Assembly (NCBI RefSeq): GCF_029335485.1
Contig: NZ_JARJLM010000525.1
Coordinates: forward strand, 1 to 38,175
Source: Cupriavidus basilensis
GTDB taxonomy: Bacteria > Pseudomonadota > Gammaproteobacteria > Burkholderiales > Burkholderiaceae
Length of the DNA stretch: 38,175 nt
Reading direction: 5' to 3'
Both the position numbers and the translations under genes were made by a program. The notes below the pieces were generated by a model. It ran no database searches and was not told the DNA's origin. It saw nothing but the letters and a program-made list of their open reading frames with translations. The stretch's first letter is position 1; the number at the start of each line of letters is the position of its first letter. Positions 19,201-25,653 of this stretch are shown in pieces.

Positions 19201-22200
19201 CAGATTCAATCCTTGACTTGGCCCAGCGGTGTGGCCTTGCCCGGCAATGGATATGGCGCCAGCCAGGAGGTGCTGTGGAACCTGGCTGCCAATGTGTTGC
19301 TTCCCATGGGGGCGTTGATTCCTTCGGATACGGTGGTTGCACTTCCCGTCGGCGTGACCAGCGTCCAGTTGCGCACGCCGGTGGGCGGTCGCCAGGGTGC
19401 AAACTGGGCAGTGGCGAAGATGCTGCCAGAAGGATCGCAATCGTGGTCGATGCGGCTGGTGGGCGGGGCTGATACGGCGGCGGCCGGCACCCGGATGACT
19501 AGAAGACAGCAAGCCCAAGCGGGCAATGTCCGTTTGGCAGATACGCACTACGGGGTACGCTACGAGGCTCCAGGCGTCTTGTTCTGGACCGATGCTGGTG
19601 CCGACGAGGTTGGCTTGCCACGTGGAACTCAGATCGATGACGAATGGATAGGTTTGCTAACGGAATCGGGACTCATTGACGATCCGTACTACGTCATCAA
19701 AAAAACCTTTGGCGAGCCGGTCGCTACAACCACCCCAAATAGTCCAGCCTTGAGCGTGTTGCGTACAGGCACCGGCGATCTGGACCTGGTTGCCGCAGGC
19801 AGTTTTCATATCGATTCTCCCTACGGTGTCTACACCGCCGGAACGCCCTCGGCCTCGCTCGTACAGAGCGGCCCGGACCCATACAACCAGCCGCGCGGCA
19901 AGACATTGGGAGACACTTCTGGCACTGTGCTGGGTCAGAAGAACAGCAAGTTCGAATCCCTGGTCGATGGCGGGACCCAGAGCCTCTATCAGGCTTGGTA
20001 CCCTGAGCAGGGCGGCAACCTGCTGCTGCGCACCGGTGGCGACGTCACCGGCGACAACTGGGCTTCGCTGAAAACGCTGGATGGATATCCGAGCTCGCTC
20101 GCCAGTTCCGGCGTAGGCAACTGGCTGTGGCGTCAGGGCGGTGGCAGCACACCTACCGCATGGTGGATCAACTTTGGTACTTACGCGGCGCAAACGCCTT
20201 ATAACCAAACCTATAACTTATCCAACCCCATGGCCTACCAGGCCGGCTTCGTCGGCATAGGGACACTGGGCGGCGGAAACTTGACGGTCGATGCGGGCGG
20301 CAGCCTTGGCACGATCGATGTTCGTGGGCTCAATGCTGGTCAGTATCCGGGGCAGGTCGGCACGCGAAGTCAAGGGTTGGTACTCGCGGTCGGCAGCACC
20401 GGCCGGGTCGGACCCGATGGCAAGTTGGTCCTGACCGGCGGCGGTGACATGGACGTGCGCGTGAGCGGCTATGCCAATCCGAACGCCGAGGCACGCAGCA
20501 CCAAAATCAGCTACCACAGTGTCGATGCACCGGATCTCGATGGTGTGCTGGTCAACTTGCGCGGGAATGTCCGCATCGAAACGGGCGCCATTGGTGGCGT
20601 GGATCTGCGCTACAAGGCCGCTGAGGGTGAGATCCAAGGCTTGCATCCGTACGATAAGCGTGCCTTCGATCCCTTCACGGCAGGTAGCGGGTACGCCACG
20701 GGCGGGTGGGTTGTGATGCCGGGCGACGCCACCGTCAGCCTGAACACACGCGGGGACCTGGTGCTGGCGGCAGCGGGCGACCCAGGGCGCGTACCCCAGA
20801 GCAATGCCACGCCGTTCAGCAAGAACGGCATACCTTACGAAGGCGGCCTGAGCTGGTTCTCGCTGTGGACGGATCGCACAGCCATCGACTTGTTCTCCGC
20901 CGGCGGCAACTTGACGCCCATCACGACACCAGCGGACGGTCAGGCGCTGACGCAGTCCGGAATGTCGAACTACCTCCCCAGCGATGGCCGGTACCTGTAT
21001 CCGTCGATCCTGCGCGCAGTCGCGGCGAGCGGCAGCTTCTACTATGGCAACGCGGCGGGTCTTCCGGGGACGGTTGATTTGCCCTATGGGCTGCTGCTGG
21101 CGCCATCGGCGTCGGGCAAGGGGCAACTGGAGTTCCTGGCGGGCGACTCGATCTATGCGGCAGGCATGGCCGTGAGCCAATCCGGTGCCCAGCCCTCGGC
21201 CATGGCGACGCCGTTCAAGCCCGGTTTCATCGGTTTGAGCCACCTGAGTTCCGACGGTCGTTCTTGGAGCATTGCCACGCGCAACGATAGCGGCGACGGT
21301 ATTGCGCCGTATCTTCCGGGCAGCAGTAGCTTGATCCGCTATCCCTTGTTTACCTTCGGGCCGAACAGTGCCGCCGACGGCGAGGCGGTCGCGTGGCCGG
21401 CGCGCTTCTACGCCGTCGAGGGCGATATCGTGGGCCTGCGCACCGGTTCGATTCTGAAGTTCAATGGCGGTCCTCGCGCAGGGCAGACCTGGTACGAGGG
21501 GGGGCCGGTGCGCATCATGGCGGGACGCGACATCATCAATGCAGGCAACCCCTTGGGCGTATTGTTGTCCGCACCCGCTGAGATGAGCAATGGCGCTGCA
21601 AGTTCCGGAGATATGACGAGGATGTCCAGCAACCTCATCGTCAACGGATCCGACACCGACATCTCGGTGATCTCCGCCGGTCGAGACATTCTGTACAGCA
21701 ACTTCAACATCGCCGGCCCCGGTCTGTTGGAGGTGACTGCTGGCCGGAACCTGCTGCAAGAAGACAAGGCGGCGCTTAACAGCATTGGCCCGATCGGGGC
21801 CGCCGCAGGCAAGGACGGTGGCCGCGCCGGCGGCGCAGGCATCACCGTGTCGGCAGGCTTGGGCGAGCACGGTGCCAATTACGCTGGCTTCGCCCAGCGC
21901 TACCTGGACCCGGTCAATCAGGCCGAATCTGGCCTGGCGCTAGCTGAACAGGCGGGTAAGGTCGCAAAGACCTACGAGCGTGATCTGGCTGAATGGCTGA
22001 CCGCGCGCTTCGGCTTTGCCGGAAGGAGGGACGAAGCGCAGGCATACTTCATGACCTTGCCGTCCGAGCAGCAGCGTGTCTTCGTGCGTCAGGTCTACTT
22101 CGCCGAACTAAAAGCCTCTGGCCGCGAATACACCGATGCCAGTGGCCCGCGTGCGGCCAGCTACCTGCGTGGTCGCCAAGCCGTCGCCGGGCTGTTCCCC

Positions 22201-23118
22201 AACGTTGACGAGAAGGGCCGGCCAATTGCCTACAAGGGCGACGTGCTGGTCCACGGCGATGCCGGCATCCAGACTCAGTTTGGCGGCGACATCCAGGTGC
22301 TCACACCAGGCGGGGCGCAGACCTATGGCCGGGAAGGCGAAGCACCGCCGGCCAAGCTGGGTACGCCGGGTGTCATCACCCTGGGCTCGGGCAACATCCA
22401 GATGTACTCGCTGGACAGCATCCTGTTGGGCCAGAGCCGGATCATGACCACTTTCGGCGGCTACATCCAGGCGTGGTCGGCAGAGGGCGACATCAATGCG
22501 GGCCGGGGTTCGAAAACCACGCTGGTCTACACTCCGCCCAAGCGCGAGTACGACGCCTACGGCAATGTGCGACTGTCGCCGGTGGTGCCCAGCACGGGAG
22601 CGGGGATTGCGACCTTGAACCCGATTCCCGAAGTGCCGCCAGGCGATATCGACCTGACTGCGCCGCTAGGCACCATCGATGCGGGCGAGGCGGGCATTCG
22701 GGTCTCGGGCAACGTGAACTTCGCTGCCTTGCAGGTCGTGAATGCAGCCAACGTGCAGGTGCAAGGCAAGGCGACTGGCATTCCGACGGTGGCTGCAGTG
22801 AATGTGGGGGCCTTGACCAACGCCAGCGCGGCAGCCAGTGCGGCGGCCACGGCTGCGCAGGACACGGTGCAGCGGGCGCGTGCCGAGGCCCGTCAGAACT
22901 TGCCGTCGATTTTCACGGTGCGGGTGCTGGGTTTCGGCAATGAGGTGATGGAGGACGGCGATAGGAGCGCGCCTCCGTCTTCGAGTGGGCGCCAGTCCGG
23001 AGCTGTTCGCTATGACTCGTCGAATCTCCTGCAACTCGTCGGCAATGGAAGGCAGTTCGATCCCAAGCAGGTGGCTCGGCTGACTGAGGAAGAACGTCGA
23101 GCGCTGCAGAGCCGCTAA
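10270..23118 (+). CDS. Giant filamentous-haemagglutinin-like TpsA exoprotein
   Basis: One uninterrupted frame encodes 4,282 residues. An extended signal region ends at about residue 47 (AHA before QQAFSG). A Q/A-rich stretch leads into the two-partner-secretion domain from about 137 (GLKVDADSLTKGWLNA). NRNGI at 228-232 replaces the usual NPNGI motif, followed by QIDTRNLVAAAANIS. The middle is a long beta-helix of G-, V- and D-rich repeats. Around 2875-2980 there is a run of AGTVL-like hexads. About residues 3600-4250 match the DUF3739-type C-terminal part of this exoprotein family, with a helical insert near 3906-3956 and an alanine-rich coil near 4186-4211. By eye the protein has only two cysteines, C2122 and C2127. 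I chose ATG 10270, preceded by GGGG, over 10201. It is likely exported through an outer-membrane TpsB that is not in this window. Confidence 0.9.
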   Translation: MSTRGHRGETAKPRYRTQEGREFRVAPIARAAAMTLAVSGMVVDAHAQQAFSGAWFAAKGAVQNTAAQTGRLPNGQPVSSLNSPSLQQQQANAQLQRSINNLGVAAQSIAAQQAWQAAARQAARNDPSVPDGLAEGGLKVDADSLTKGWLNANAPMQTVAEGRTTVGIQQTADKAILNWETFNVGKNTTVAFQQQKDWAVLNRVNDPNARPSQIQGQIKGDGTVLIANRNGIVFSGSSQIDTRNLVAAAANISNDQFQKNGLYSAQTGSDFTPSFTDAQGKVEVKPGAQITTRLPTTVTEGGGYVLLLGREVHNAGALTTANGQAALAAGDSFVIRKGVGTNGNQNSSARGNEVAPSLGTIEPDSTAGTVSNSGLIYASTGDVTLAGHQVKQDGVVLSTSSVNGRGTIHLLNSASDQASSVTLSPRSVTAVLVDSRSATALDAQRDALIRNQTGENSYSQFNDDPLTALGKTFDNLSTLADRRDLSRVEIVSGGTVDFQGDSLTLATGGQVAVAAGKRTLVAKNADIDVSGAVGVQVAMESNNIRINVQGNEQRDVPNNRDGKRLNNTDLWIDRRSLVYVAPGVGGYANARWYTSGGLLEVGGYLGTMGHDYGEWAAQGGTVQFAGNEVITQQGSRINLSGGTLEVQTGFINQSWLKGPDGQLHEVSKAPGDILYAGLYKGFEDKHARWGEKATAYFYNPLIGPQRRLESGYTAGRDAGRLVVSTTSAILEGDIEAKVYQGPRQTQAHADLVDSYKQSQNAVARPGQLIVGRYDPVFDVKAGELYYNLGVTQDKIVFDAKTPDVANGLALADELPEDRKAALYLNTDRLNRFGLGGITVASKDIVVADALAVAPGGAINLYGGQVAVNADLTARSGTITANNTIRTLTAATPTIPTQLLVDTIIATLPIDPPAEPGAQPTTRPGIAVAEGATLDARGLWTNLITEPEAQAGLGYVNGGKVTLRQSRDGDIVLGQGSLIDVSSGAVVLANSKIAGGKGGDVELVTNSPVLRAGKAFASGSLGQLVLGADLRGYGMSGAGTLTSVTGQEVQIGGESDTALKLGADWFQKGFARYQVTGLGGMTVAAGTTLDVARPVFLPNADAWQRPTGLNPAQAMQTWLPPLYLEDPQAAKLTRRAGASLALRAGDSVASMALRPGLVAQVDAGAVINVDPGQSIEIGSLNQLTVDGTLNAWGGEIRLSQYKPAAQIGASGIASGRSIWIGEHARLDAAARPATAIDAYGRSYGLVPDGGSIVIGGQIDHDTGSTKAVTGKAPEAFVIVRPGAVLDASGAQAELDVPGSGRTTVASNGGSIALVSYHGLYVDGDLRARAGGAGAAGGTLSMAIEAPEYGPYYPSWDGTLPPNSNVNDRVLTPRELIVAQAQGGSVLGADLRPGVLSDAMHYGAGRLGVDRIQAGGFDNVALLSNGIISFDGNVSLALRQSLQLYAGSLALSQSSAGDARVDLSAPYVRLAGPSNLMAETPYYMHFTVLGGASKRGTQAQLRIAGDLIDVRNSVTIGASGVINGLRSTPGGAANFDWRGFEETELVSGGDIRFLKSVGLSAGGSTASTELLTPGNLTLTAAQLYPTTHAQAMVLAGYGEERTQYSRTYKYDPTRTLTISRSGDANPALPYSVFGRLTLGAATINQGGIVRAPLGQLMIGTFNESLGYFGSGGITNRVNLLPGSTTSVSAAGLIMPYGGTVDGVRYTYNDKGVAFAGVGSPNLGQDSSGSVLTLGGQSIRVEAGAVLDLSGGGELTGAGFVSGRGGSTDARYVPLIQIGTNGGFKLPGLDTNPVYALVPGAQPRYAPVAAERGAVDPQIGRQVTIGAGVPGLPAGIYTLMPSTYALLPGAFRVEVNGLAASNAPNGARILRNGSYAVSAQLGTANTAIRDAWPSEIILTPAHLLRSYSQYNETSYADFAVADAVRASVPRPELPADGKTFMLTYPSQKDAETAFSFEGTGRFAPATGGFGGSLVLSGGASRIELLAAGAKPAANYSAYYVDDINAVGAVRVMIGGGYQIDYTDAEGTHKGANYAGFRHASASEIVLREGATLSVPEVFLVSTNLITIEPGASINTVGRGKGGFDATDGFVYAPVAMNVLAVSNGRLQMLSPSSDFPLGNIQIGTCAQAPCASPARLYSEGSIVVAAQDQFALGADTRLGTRRLVLGLPTVNIGSDQGLVDATARGILPSGLMLSQDLLGRLVRGDTSKGAPALEELELTAGNSFNFFGTTSLNTLDLVTGRSHIERLILSTPAIYGYGAVGDVARIDTGTLVWNGATSDPGAVVAGGAGSGSGALQINAKRIEFGYGPFSQPDTLGDHGRLALGFADVTLNASDRITANHKGHLMVYRSQGDYVAGKGYQYSGGNLHLVTPLLTGEAGSINHLAAGGAITARAPAGASPPAAGSGALGAELSLTADRIAVDTTIALPSGKLTLAATQDVALQDGASIDMAGRAVAFNDIIKYSWGGDVVLLSELGNITQAAGATIDLSAAHNRAGVLKASALDAGAGVIDLQGKLLGSASGEFDAGGTYVPYDAATVELRGQRIENFAALNQRLNEGGVFGARRFQTKQGSLSIGSEVKAREIEISVDGGSLTVAGTIDASGAQVGSIRLAARDSLTLQGGSVLDAHGARLRVDSYGKIIDSPNRAIVELNARSGRLALLDGAVIDLRHGTDVAVGTQPGQNDGRARGTLEMNAQRVGGARGNDIAIDVAGNLDIRGARSIAVSGVQRYDDAAYGTGPAASGRPYQVINQAYLDAKNDDSQAFMANLLGNDNGLQTRLAGLRRYEDAFHLRPGVEIVSKTGDGDLVVQGDLDLSGYRYASVNPHAQKTAIYGSGEPGSLVLRAGGNLDIYGSINDGFAPPDTTQDTNGWLLNAGKIPFGGELVVPEGNVVTLAAGTQFRPGVVLNYDVPLLAGQIAKGVRLPVTATLNQTLTLAAGTVLSGDVLDAANVVLYKAGTLLGEPVILQPGAKLGAGTVVPQSLQIQSLTWPSGVALPGNGYGASQEVLWNLAANVLLPMGALIPSDTVVALPVGVTSVQLRTPVGGRQGANWAVAKMLPEGSQSWSMRLVGGADTAAAGTRMTRRQQAQAGNVRLADTHYGVRYEAPGVLFWTDAGADEVGLPRGTQIDDEWIGLLTESGLIDDPYYVIKKTFGEPVATTTPNSPALSVLRTGTGDLDLVAAGSFHIDSPYGVYTAGTPSASLVQSGPDPYNQPRGKTLGDTSGTVLGQKNSKFESLVDGGTQSLYQAWYPEQGGNLLLRTGGDVTGDNWASLKTLDGYPSSLASSGVGNWLWRQGGGSTPTAWWINFGTYAAQTPYNQTYNLSNPMAYQAGFVGIGTLGGGNLTVDAGGSLGTIDVRGLNAGQYPGQVGTRSQGLVLAVGSTGRVGPDGKLVLTGGGDMDVRVSGYANPNAEARSTKISYHSVDAPDLDGVLVNLRGNVRIETGAIGGVDLRYKAAEGEIQGLHPYDKRAFDPFTAGSGYATGGWVVMPGDATVSLNTRGDLVLAAAGDPGRVPQSNATPFSKNGIPYEGGLSWFSLWTDRTAIDLFSAGGNLTPITTPADGQALTQSGMSNYLPSDGRYLYPSILRAVAASGSFYYGNAAGLPGTVDLPYGLLLAPSASGKGQLEFLAGDSIYAAGMAVSQSGAQPSAMATPFKPGFIGLSHLSSDGRSWSIATRNDSGDGIAPYLPGSSSLIRYPLFTFGPNSAADGEAVAWPARFYAVEGDIVGLRTGSILKFNGGPRAGQTWYEGGPVRIMAGRDIINAGNPLGVLLSAPAEMSNGAASSGDMTRMSSNLIVNGSDTDISVISAGRDILYSNFNIAGPGLLEVTAGRNLLQEDKAALNSIGPIGAAAGKDGGRAGGAGITVSAGLGEHGANYAGFAQRYLDPVNQAESGLALAEQAGKVAKTYERDLAEWLTARFGFAGRRDEAQAYFMTLPSEQQRVFVRQVYFAELKASGREYTDASGPRAASYLRGRQAVAGLFPNVDEKGRPIAYKGDVLVHGDAGIQTQFGGDIQVLTPGGAQTYGREGEAPPAKLGTPGVITLGSGNIQMYSLDSILLGQSRIMTTFGGYIQAWSAEGDINAGRGSKTTLVYTPPKREYDAYGNVRLSPVVPSTGAGIATLNPIPEVPPGDIDLTAPLGTIDAGEAGIRVSGNVNFAALQVVNAANVQVQGKATGIPTVAAVNVGALTNASAAASAAATAAQDTVQRARAEARQNLPSIFTVRVLGFGNEVMEDGDRSAPPSSSGRQSGAVRYDSSNLLQLVGNGRQFDPKQVARLTEEERRALQSR

Positions 23119-23144
23119 TTCGATTCCAACGCAGTGTTTCTGGT

Positions 23145-23169
23145 CTGTTCCCCCGATTGGCGGGAACAG
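23145..23169. terminator. Inverted repeat just after the exoprotein gene
   Basis: CTGTTCCC, nine bases, GGGAACAG forms a perfect 8-bp stem 27 bases after the exoprotein stop codon. A second small repeat (AGCGC, GGGGA, GCGCT) follows directly. There is no T-run, so it is not a textbook intrinsic terminator, but the position suggests a 3'-end or attenuation role before the second sigma-factor gene. Confidence 0.4.
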
Positions 23170-23324
23170 CGCGGGGAGCGCTTTGCCCAGCATTCGGCTA
23201 TGGCCAGTTGTTCTGCAACGCGTCTCCCCAAGCCAACACCCTGCTGCTTGCGCGGCGGTGCCTGCGTCCAGGTTCCGTCGATACGGTTGGGACCAACGCT
23301 AACGAACACCGAGGTAGATCTGTC

Positions 23325-23978
23325 ATGGATACGAACATCCTGTCTGACCCGAAAGGACCTGTTGGCGACGAAGCGGCAAACGGATCGTCAAATGACGCGC
23401 AGCGCCGCACCGTATTGCAAGACTTTCTTGCCGCAAATTACGACCACCTGCGGCGCAGGCTGGTGCGCCATCTGAGCTGTCCCGATCTGGCCAGAGAGTG
23501 TTTGCACGATGCGTGGCTGCGGCTGGGCGAGATGGCAGTCATGACGACGGTTCAGAGTCCTGAAGCTTATGTCTACCGGGTGGCCTGCAACCAGGCAGTG
23601 GACCGCGTGCGCGCCAATCGATCGTGGCAATACGCTGGCGACGCCGACAGCGAGCTGGCGTTCATCGCCGACGGCGCTCCTGGCCCGGCTACCATTGTCG
23701 AAGCCCGCTCCGATCTCGCAGCGGTCTCCGATGCGCTGGAGCGCTTGCCCAATCGCCATAGGGCTGTCCTGGTTGCATTGCGGCTCGAAGAGCAGACCCG
23801 GCAGCAAGTGGCGACTTCTCATCGCCTGTCGAGGCGCCGTGTGGACACGCTCCTGCGCCAGGCGCTGGACTATTGTGTGCAGGGAACAGATCGGAGCGTG
23901 GCGGTTGGAGTCAACGCCCCTCGGCGCAGCCTGCCACCGCGACGAATGAAAGCGCCGTCCGCAAGGGCTTCAGGATGA
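23325..23978 (+). CDS. FecI-type ECF sigma factor (second, orphan)
   Basis: The 217-residue protein carries sigma region 2 at about residues 33-105 (LAANYDHLRRRLVRHLSCPD, ECLHDAWLRLGEM, SPEAYVYRVACNQAVDRVRA) and region 4 at about 130-187 (ALERLPNRHRAVLVALRLEE, TSHRLSRRRVDTLLRQALDY). It differs strongly from the first sigma factor, so it is not a recent duplicate. The ATG at 23325 is preceded by GAGG about 11 bases upstream; earlier alternative starts would add a stretch without family resemblance. A basic C-terminal tail of ~30 residues (NAPRRSLPPRRMKAPSARAS) is unusual and may be a fusion with scar DNA. No FecR or receptor gene follows, so its regulator must lie elsewhere or be shared. Confidence 0.82.
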   Translation: MDTNILSDPKGPVGDEAANGSSNDAQRRTVLQDFLAANYDHLRRRLVRHLSCPDLARECLHDAWLRLGEMAVMTTVQSPEAYVYRVACNQAVDRVRANRSWQYAGDADSELAFIADGAPGPATIVEARSDLAAVSDALERLPNRHRAVLVALRLEEQTRQQVATSHRLSRRRVDTLLRQALDYCVQGTDRSVAVGVNAPRRSLPPRRMKAPSARASG

Positions 23979-24183
23979 TCGCTGGAGACCCGTAATCTGG
24001 CAGTGTTTTGCGAAGGCCATGTTTCGCCTTGTCCGGCTAATCGAGCAACCGATGTCGACAAGCGCGGCCCATTCTTGACGGAAGATGGTCCCGCGACCCC
24101 GCTTGCATGAAGGCCTGCACAGTGGCTGTTGAAGGCTGCTCCCGACTATCGACGCACCTTGACCGACCTGGGGGGCGGGCTGA

Positions 24184-24312
24184 CTCCCCGAGCCGACGCG
24201 CACCTACCGCAACGCCGAAGGGCAGAAATGGGACGGGCAGGGCGAGATGCCGGCCTGGTTGCAGCGGGCCGTCAATGCGGGGCAGTCGGCGGAGCATTTC
24301 CGGTTGGGATGA
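24184..24312 (+). pseudogene. H-NS-like C-terminal fragment (repeat copy 2)
   Basis: After an in-frame stop at 24181 the sequence reads LPEPTRTYRNAEGQKWDGQ, then GEMPAWLQRAVNAGQSAEHF, RLG and a TGA at 24312. This is a complete H-NS C-terminal DNA-binding domain with the W-x-G-x-G-x-x-P-x-W-L signature intact, but without the N-terminal oligomerisation half or any start codon. A neighbouring frame upstream reads KAAPDYRRTLTDLGGG and may be the debris of another gene. The fragment sits between the second sigma factor and a minus-strand PQ-loop-like remnant. Confidence 0.8.
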
Positions 24313-24356
24313 CGCTACGCGAACCGCCGGGCCAAGAGGAGGCTGTGGAACAAGGC
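24197..24356 (+). repeat. H-NS-containing direct repeat, copy 2
   Basis: This copy has the same core as 6503-6830 and 31572-31850, beginning GCGCACCTACCGCAACGCCG. Homology ends shortly after CTGTGGAACAAGGC. Unlike the other two copies it has no integrase 3' end before it and lacks the proline-linker codons. Confidence 0.75.
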
Positions 24357-24392
24357 CGACCGTGCGGGGGCGCAGGCAAGGCATCAGGCGAG

Positions 24393-24600
24393 TCAAAGTC
24401 GATAATAGACGATGACAACGGTGGTGATCAGGCACATGGCCGCGTTCCCCACCTTGACGGCGATCGCCTTGTCGATGGTCCGCCCGTTGTATTCATACAG
24501 CATACCGCCATGGTTGCGTTGGCCCCCAGCCAAGTGATCCACGTCCACAGCGAGTGCTGGCTGGTGTCGCCCCTCTGGCAGATGACTAAGATCGCGATCG
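24393..24600 (-). pseudogene. PQ-loop-like membrane protein remnant, frameshifted
   Basis: On the minus strand one frame reads ILVICQRGDTSQHSLWTWIT then WLGANATMAV. The next frame continues LYEYNGRTIDKAIAVKVGNA and AMCLITTVVIVYYRL with a stop at 24393. Joined, this looks like the C-terminal half of a small membrane protein with a PQ-loop-type RxxDTSxxSLWTWxxWLxxN motif followed by two hydrophobic helices. The frame change near 24500 and the missing first half make it a pseudogene. It starts directly behind the stop codon of the methyltransferase gene, so that gene's downstream neighbour has been truncated and joined to foreign sequence. Confidence 0.5.
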
Positions 24601-24602
24601 GG

Positions 24603-25646
24603 CTACGGCTCGCTTGCCAGTTCGTCAGCAATGGCGTCGATCACCGAGAACTCGCCAGCCGTTGCCGTCACGGATGCGACCGTCAGTCCGGCCTGGGCAA
24701 GCAGTACCTGGAACTCGGCTTCTCGCCGCTCGCGGCCGCTCAGGGCGCTCAGCATGTTCAGGTCAGAACGACAGATAGACCGATCGCGCTCCGACTGGCC
24801 TAGGCGGTCGGGAACGATCCGTTCCACCACCAACAGCCTGGCACCGGGCGGCATGGCGCGATGGCAATTGCCGAGCAAATGCGCGCATCGGACGTCGTCC
24901 CAATTGTGCAGCACGCTCTTGAGTAGATAGACGTCGCCCCCTGCGGGTACCGCGTCGTCGAAGAAGCTGCCGGCCACCAGCTCGCAACGACGGGCAACGC
25001 CGGCACGCGCCATCTCCGCGCCGGCACTGCCGATGGCGTGCGCGAGGTCGAACAGCACGCCGGTCGCCGCCGGATACGCGACGAGCACGGCCGACAGCAG
25101 GGCCCCTGAGCCGCCACCCACATCGACGACGCGGCGCGCATGGCCGAGGTCCACCGCGCGCAACAGGTCCTCGGCTACGCTGCGGGTCAGTTCGATCATC
25201 GCCCGGTTGAAGAGCGTGGCACCCTCGGCATTGCCATTGAGGTGAATGAAGTTGTCTTCTCCAGCGTGCCGGACGTGATAGCTAAGGCCGCTGCGCACGC
25301 ATTCGTCGAGCTCGCCCCATCTTGTCAAGTGCACACTGCCGCACAGCATGGCCCACGCACGCAACGACCGCGGATGATCTTCCAGCAGCAGCGCGCCGGC
25401 TTGCGTCAACGCGAACGCACCGTCGTCGCCTTCGCTACACAGATTGAGCGACACCAGGGCGCGCAGCAGGCGCCACAGCGAGGACGGGTGACAGGCACTG
25501 GCTGCCGCCAGCGCCGTAACGCTACGCGGCCCGGGCATCAGGTGCTCGGGAATGCGGAGCCGGCATGCCGCATGAACGGCACCCGTCATCCAGCTGGCGT
25601 TGATTTGCGATAGCAGTTGCGCACGAAGGCCGGCTTCGATGTCCAT
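24603..25646 (-). CDS. SAM-dependent methyltransferase (O-methyltransferase family 2)
   Basis: The 347-residue protein matches family-2 O-methyltransferases, which methylate hydroxyl groups on small aromatic or polyketide-like substrates. Residues 10-100 form the N-terminal winged-helix dimerisation domain (SWMTGAVHAACRLRIPEHL, HPSSLWRLLRALVSL). The SAM-binding motif I is VVDVGGGSG at 173-181, with the acidic ribose-binding D200 in GVLFDL. The segment LLKSVLHNWDD places H247 at the position of the catalytic base of this family. The ATG at 25646 lies seven bases past the stop of the Bug-protein gene, so the two are co-transcribed; translation of the second may depend on the first. The substrate cannot be inferred. 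Its natural downstream neighbour seems to have been lost. Confidence 0.85.
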   Translation of the reverse strand: MDIEAGLRAQLLSQINASWMTGAVHAACRLRIPEHLMPGPRSVTALAAASACHPSSLWRLLRALVSLNLCSEGDDGAFALTQAGALLLEDHPRSLRAWAMLCGSVHLTRWGELDECVRSGLSYHVRHAGEDNFIHLNGNAEGATLFNRAMIELTRSVAEDLLRAVDLGHARRVVDVGGGSGALLSAVLVAYPAATGVLFDLAHAIGSAGAEMARAGVARRCELVAGSFFDDAVPAGGDVYLLKSVLHNWDDVRCAHLLGNCHRAMPPGARLLVVERIVPDRLGQSERDRSICRSDLNMLSALSGRERREAEFQVLLAQAGLTVASVTATAGEFSVIDAIADELASEP

Positions 25647-25653
25647 GGTTCGC

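Noticed and set aside
20218-21870. 550-codon minus-strand frame inside the exoprotein gene
   Set aside because: Same reason: antisense to the real gene, no motif, no ribosome site.
10270-23118. Contact-dependent inhibition (CdiA) toxin with C-terminal toxin domain
   Set aside because: The C-terminus is the DUF3739-type end with no VENN-like motif, no variable toxin tip, and no small immunity gene follows; the next gene is a sigma factor.
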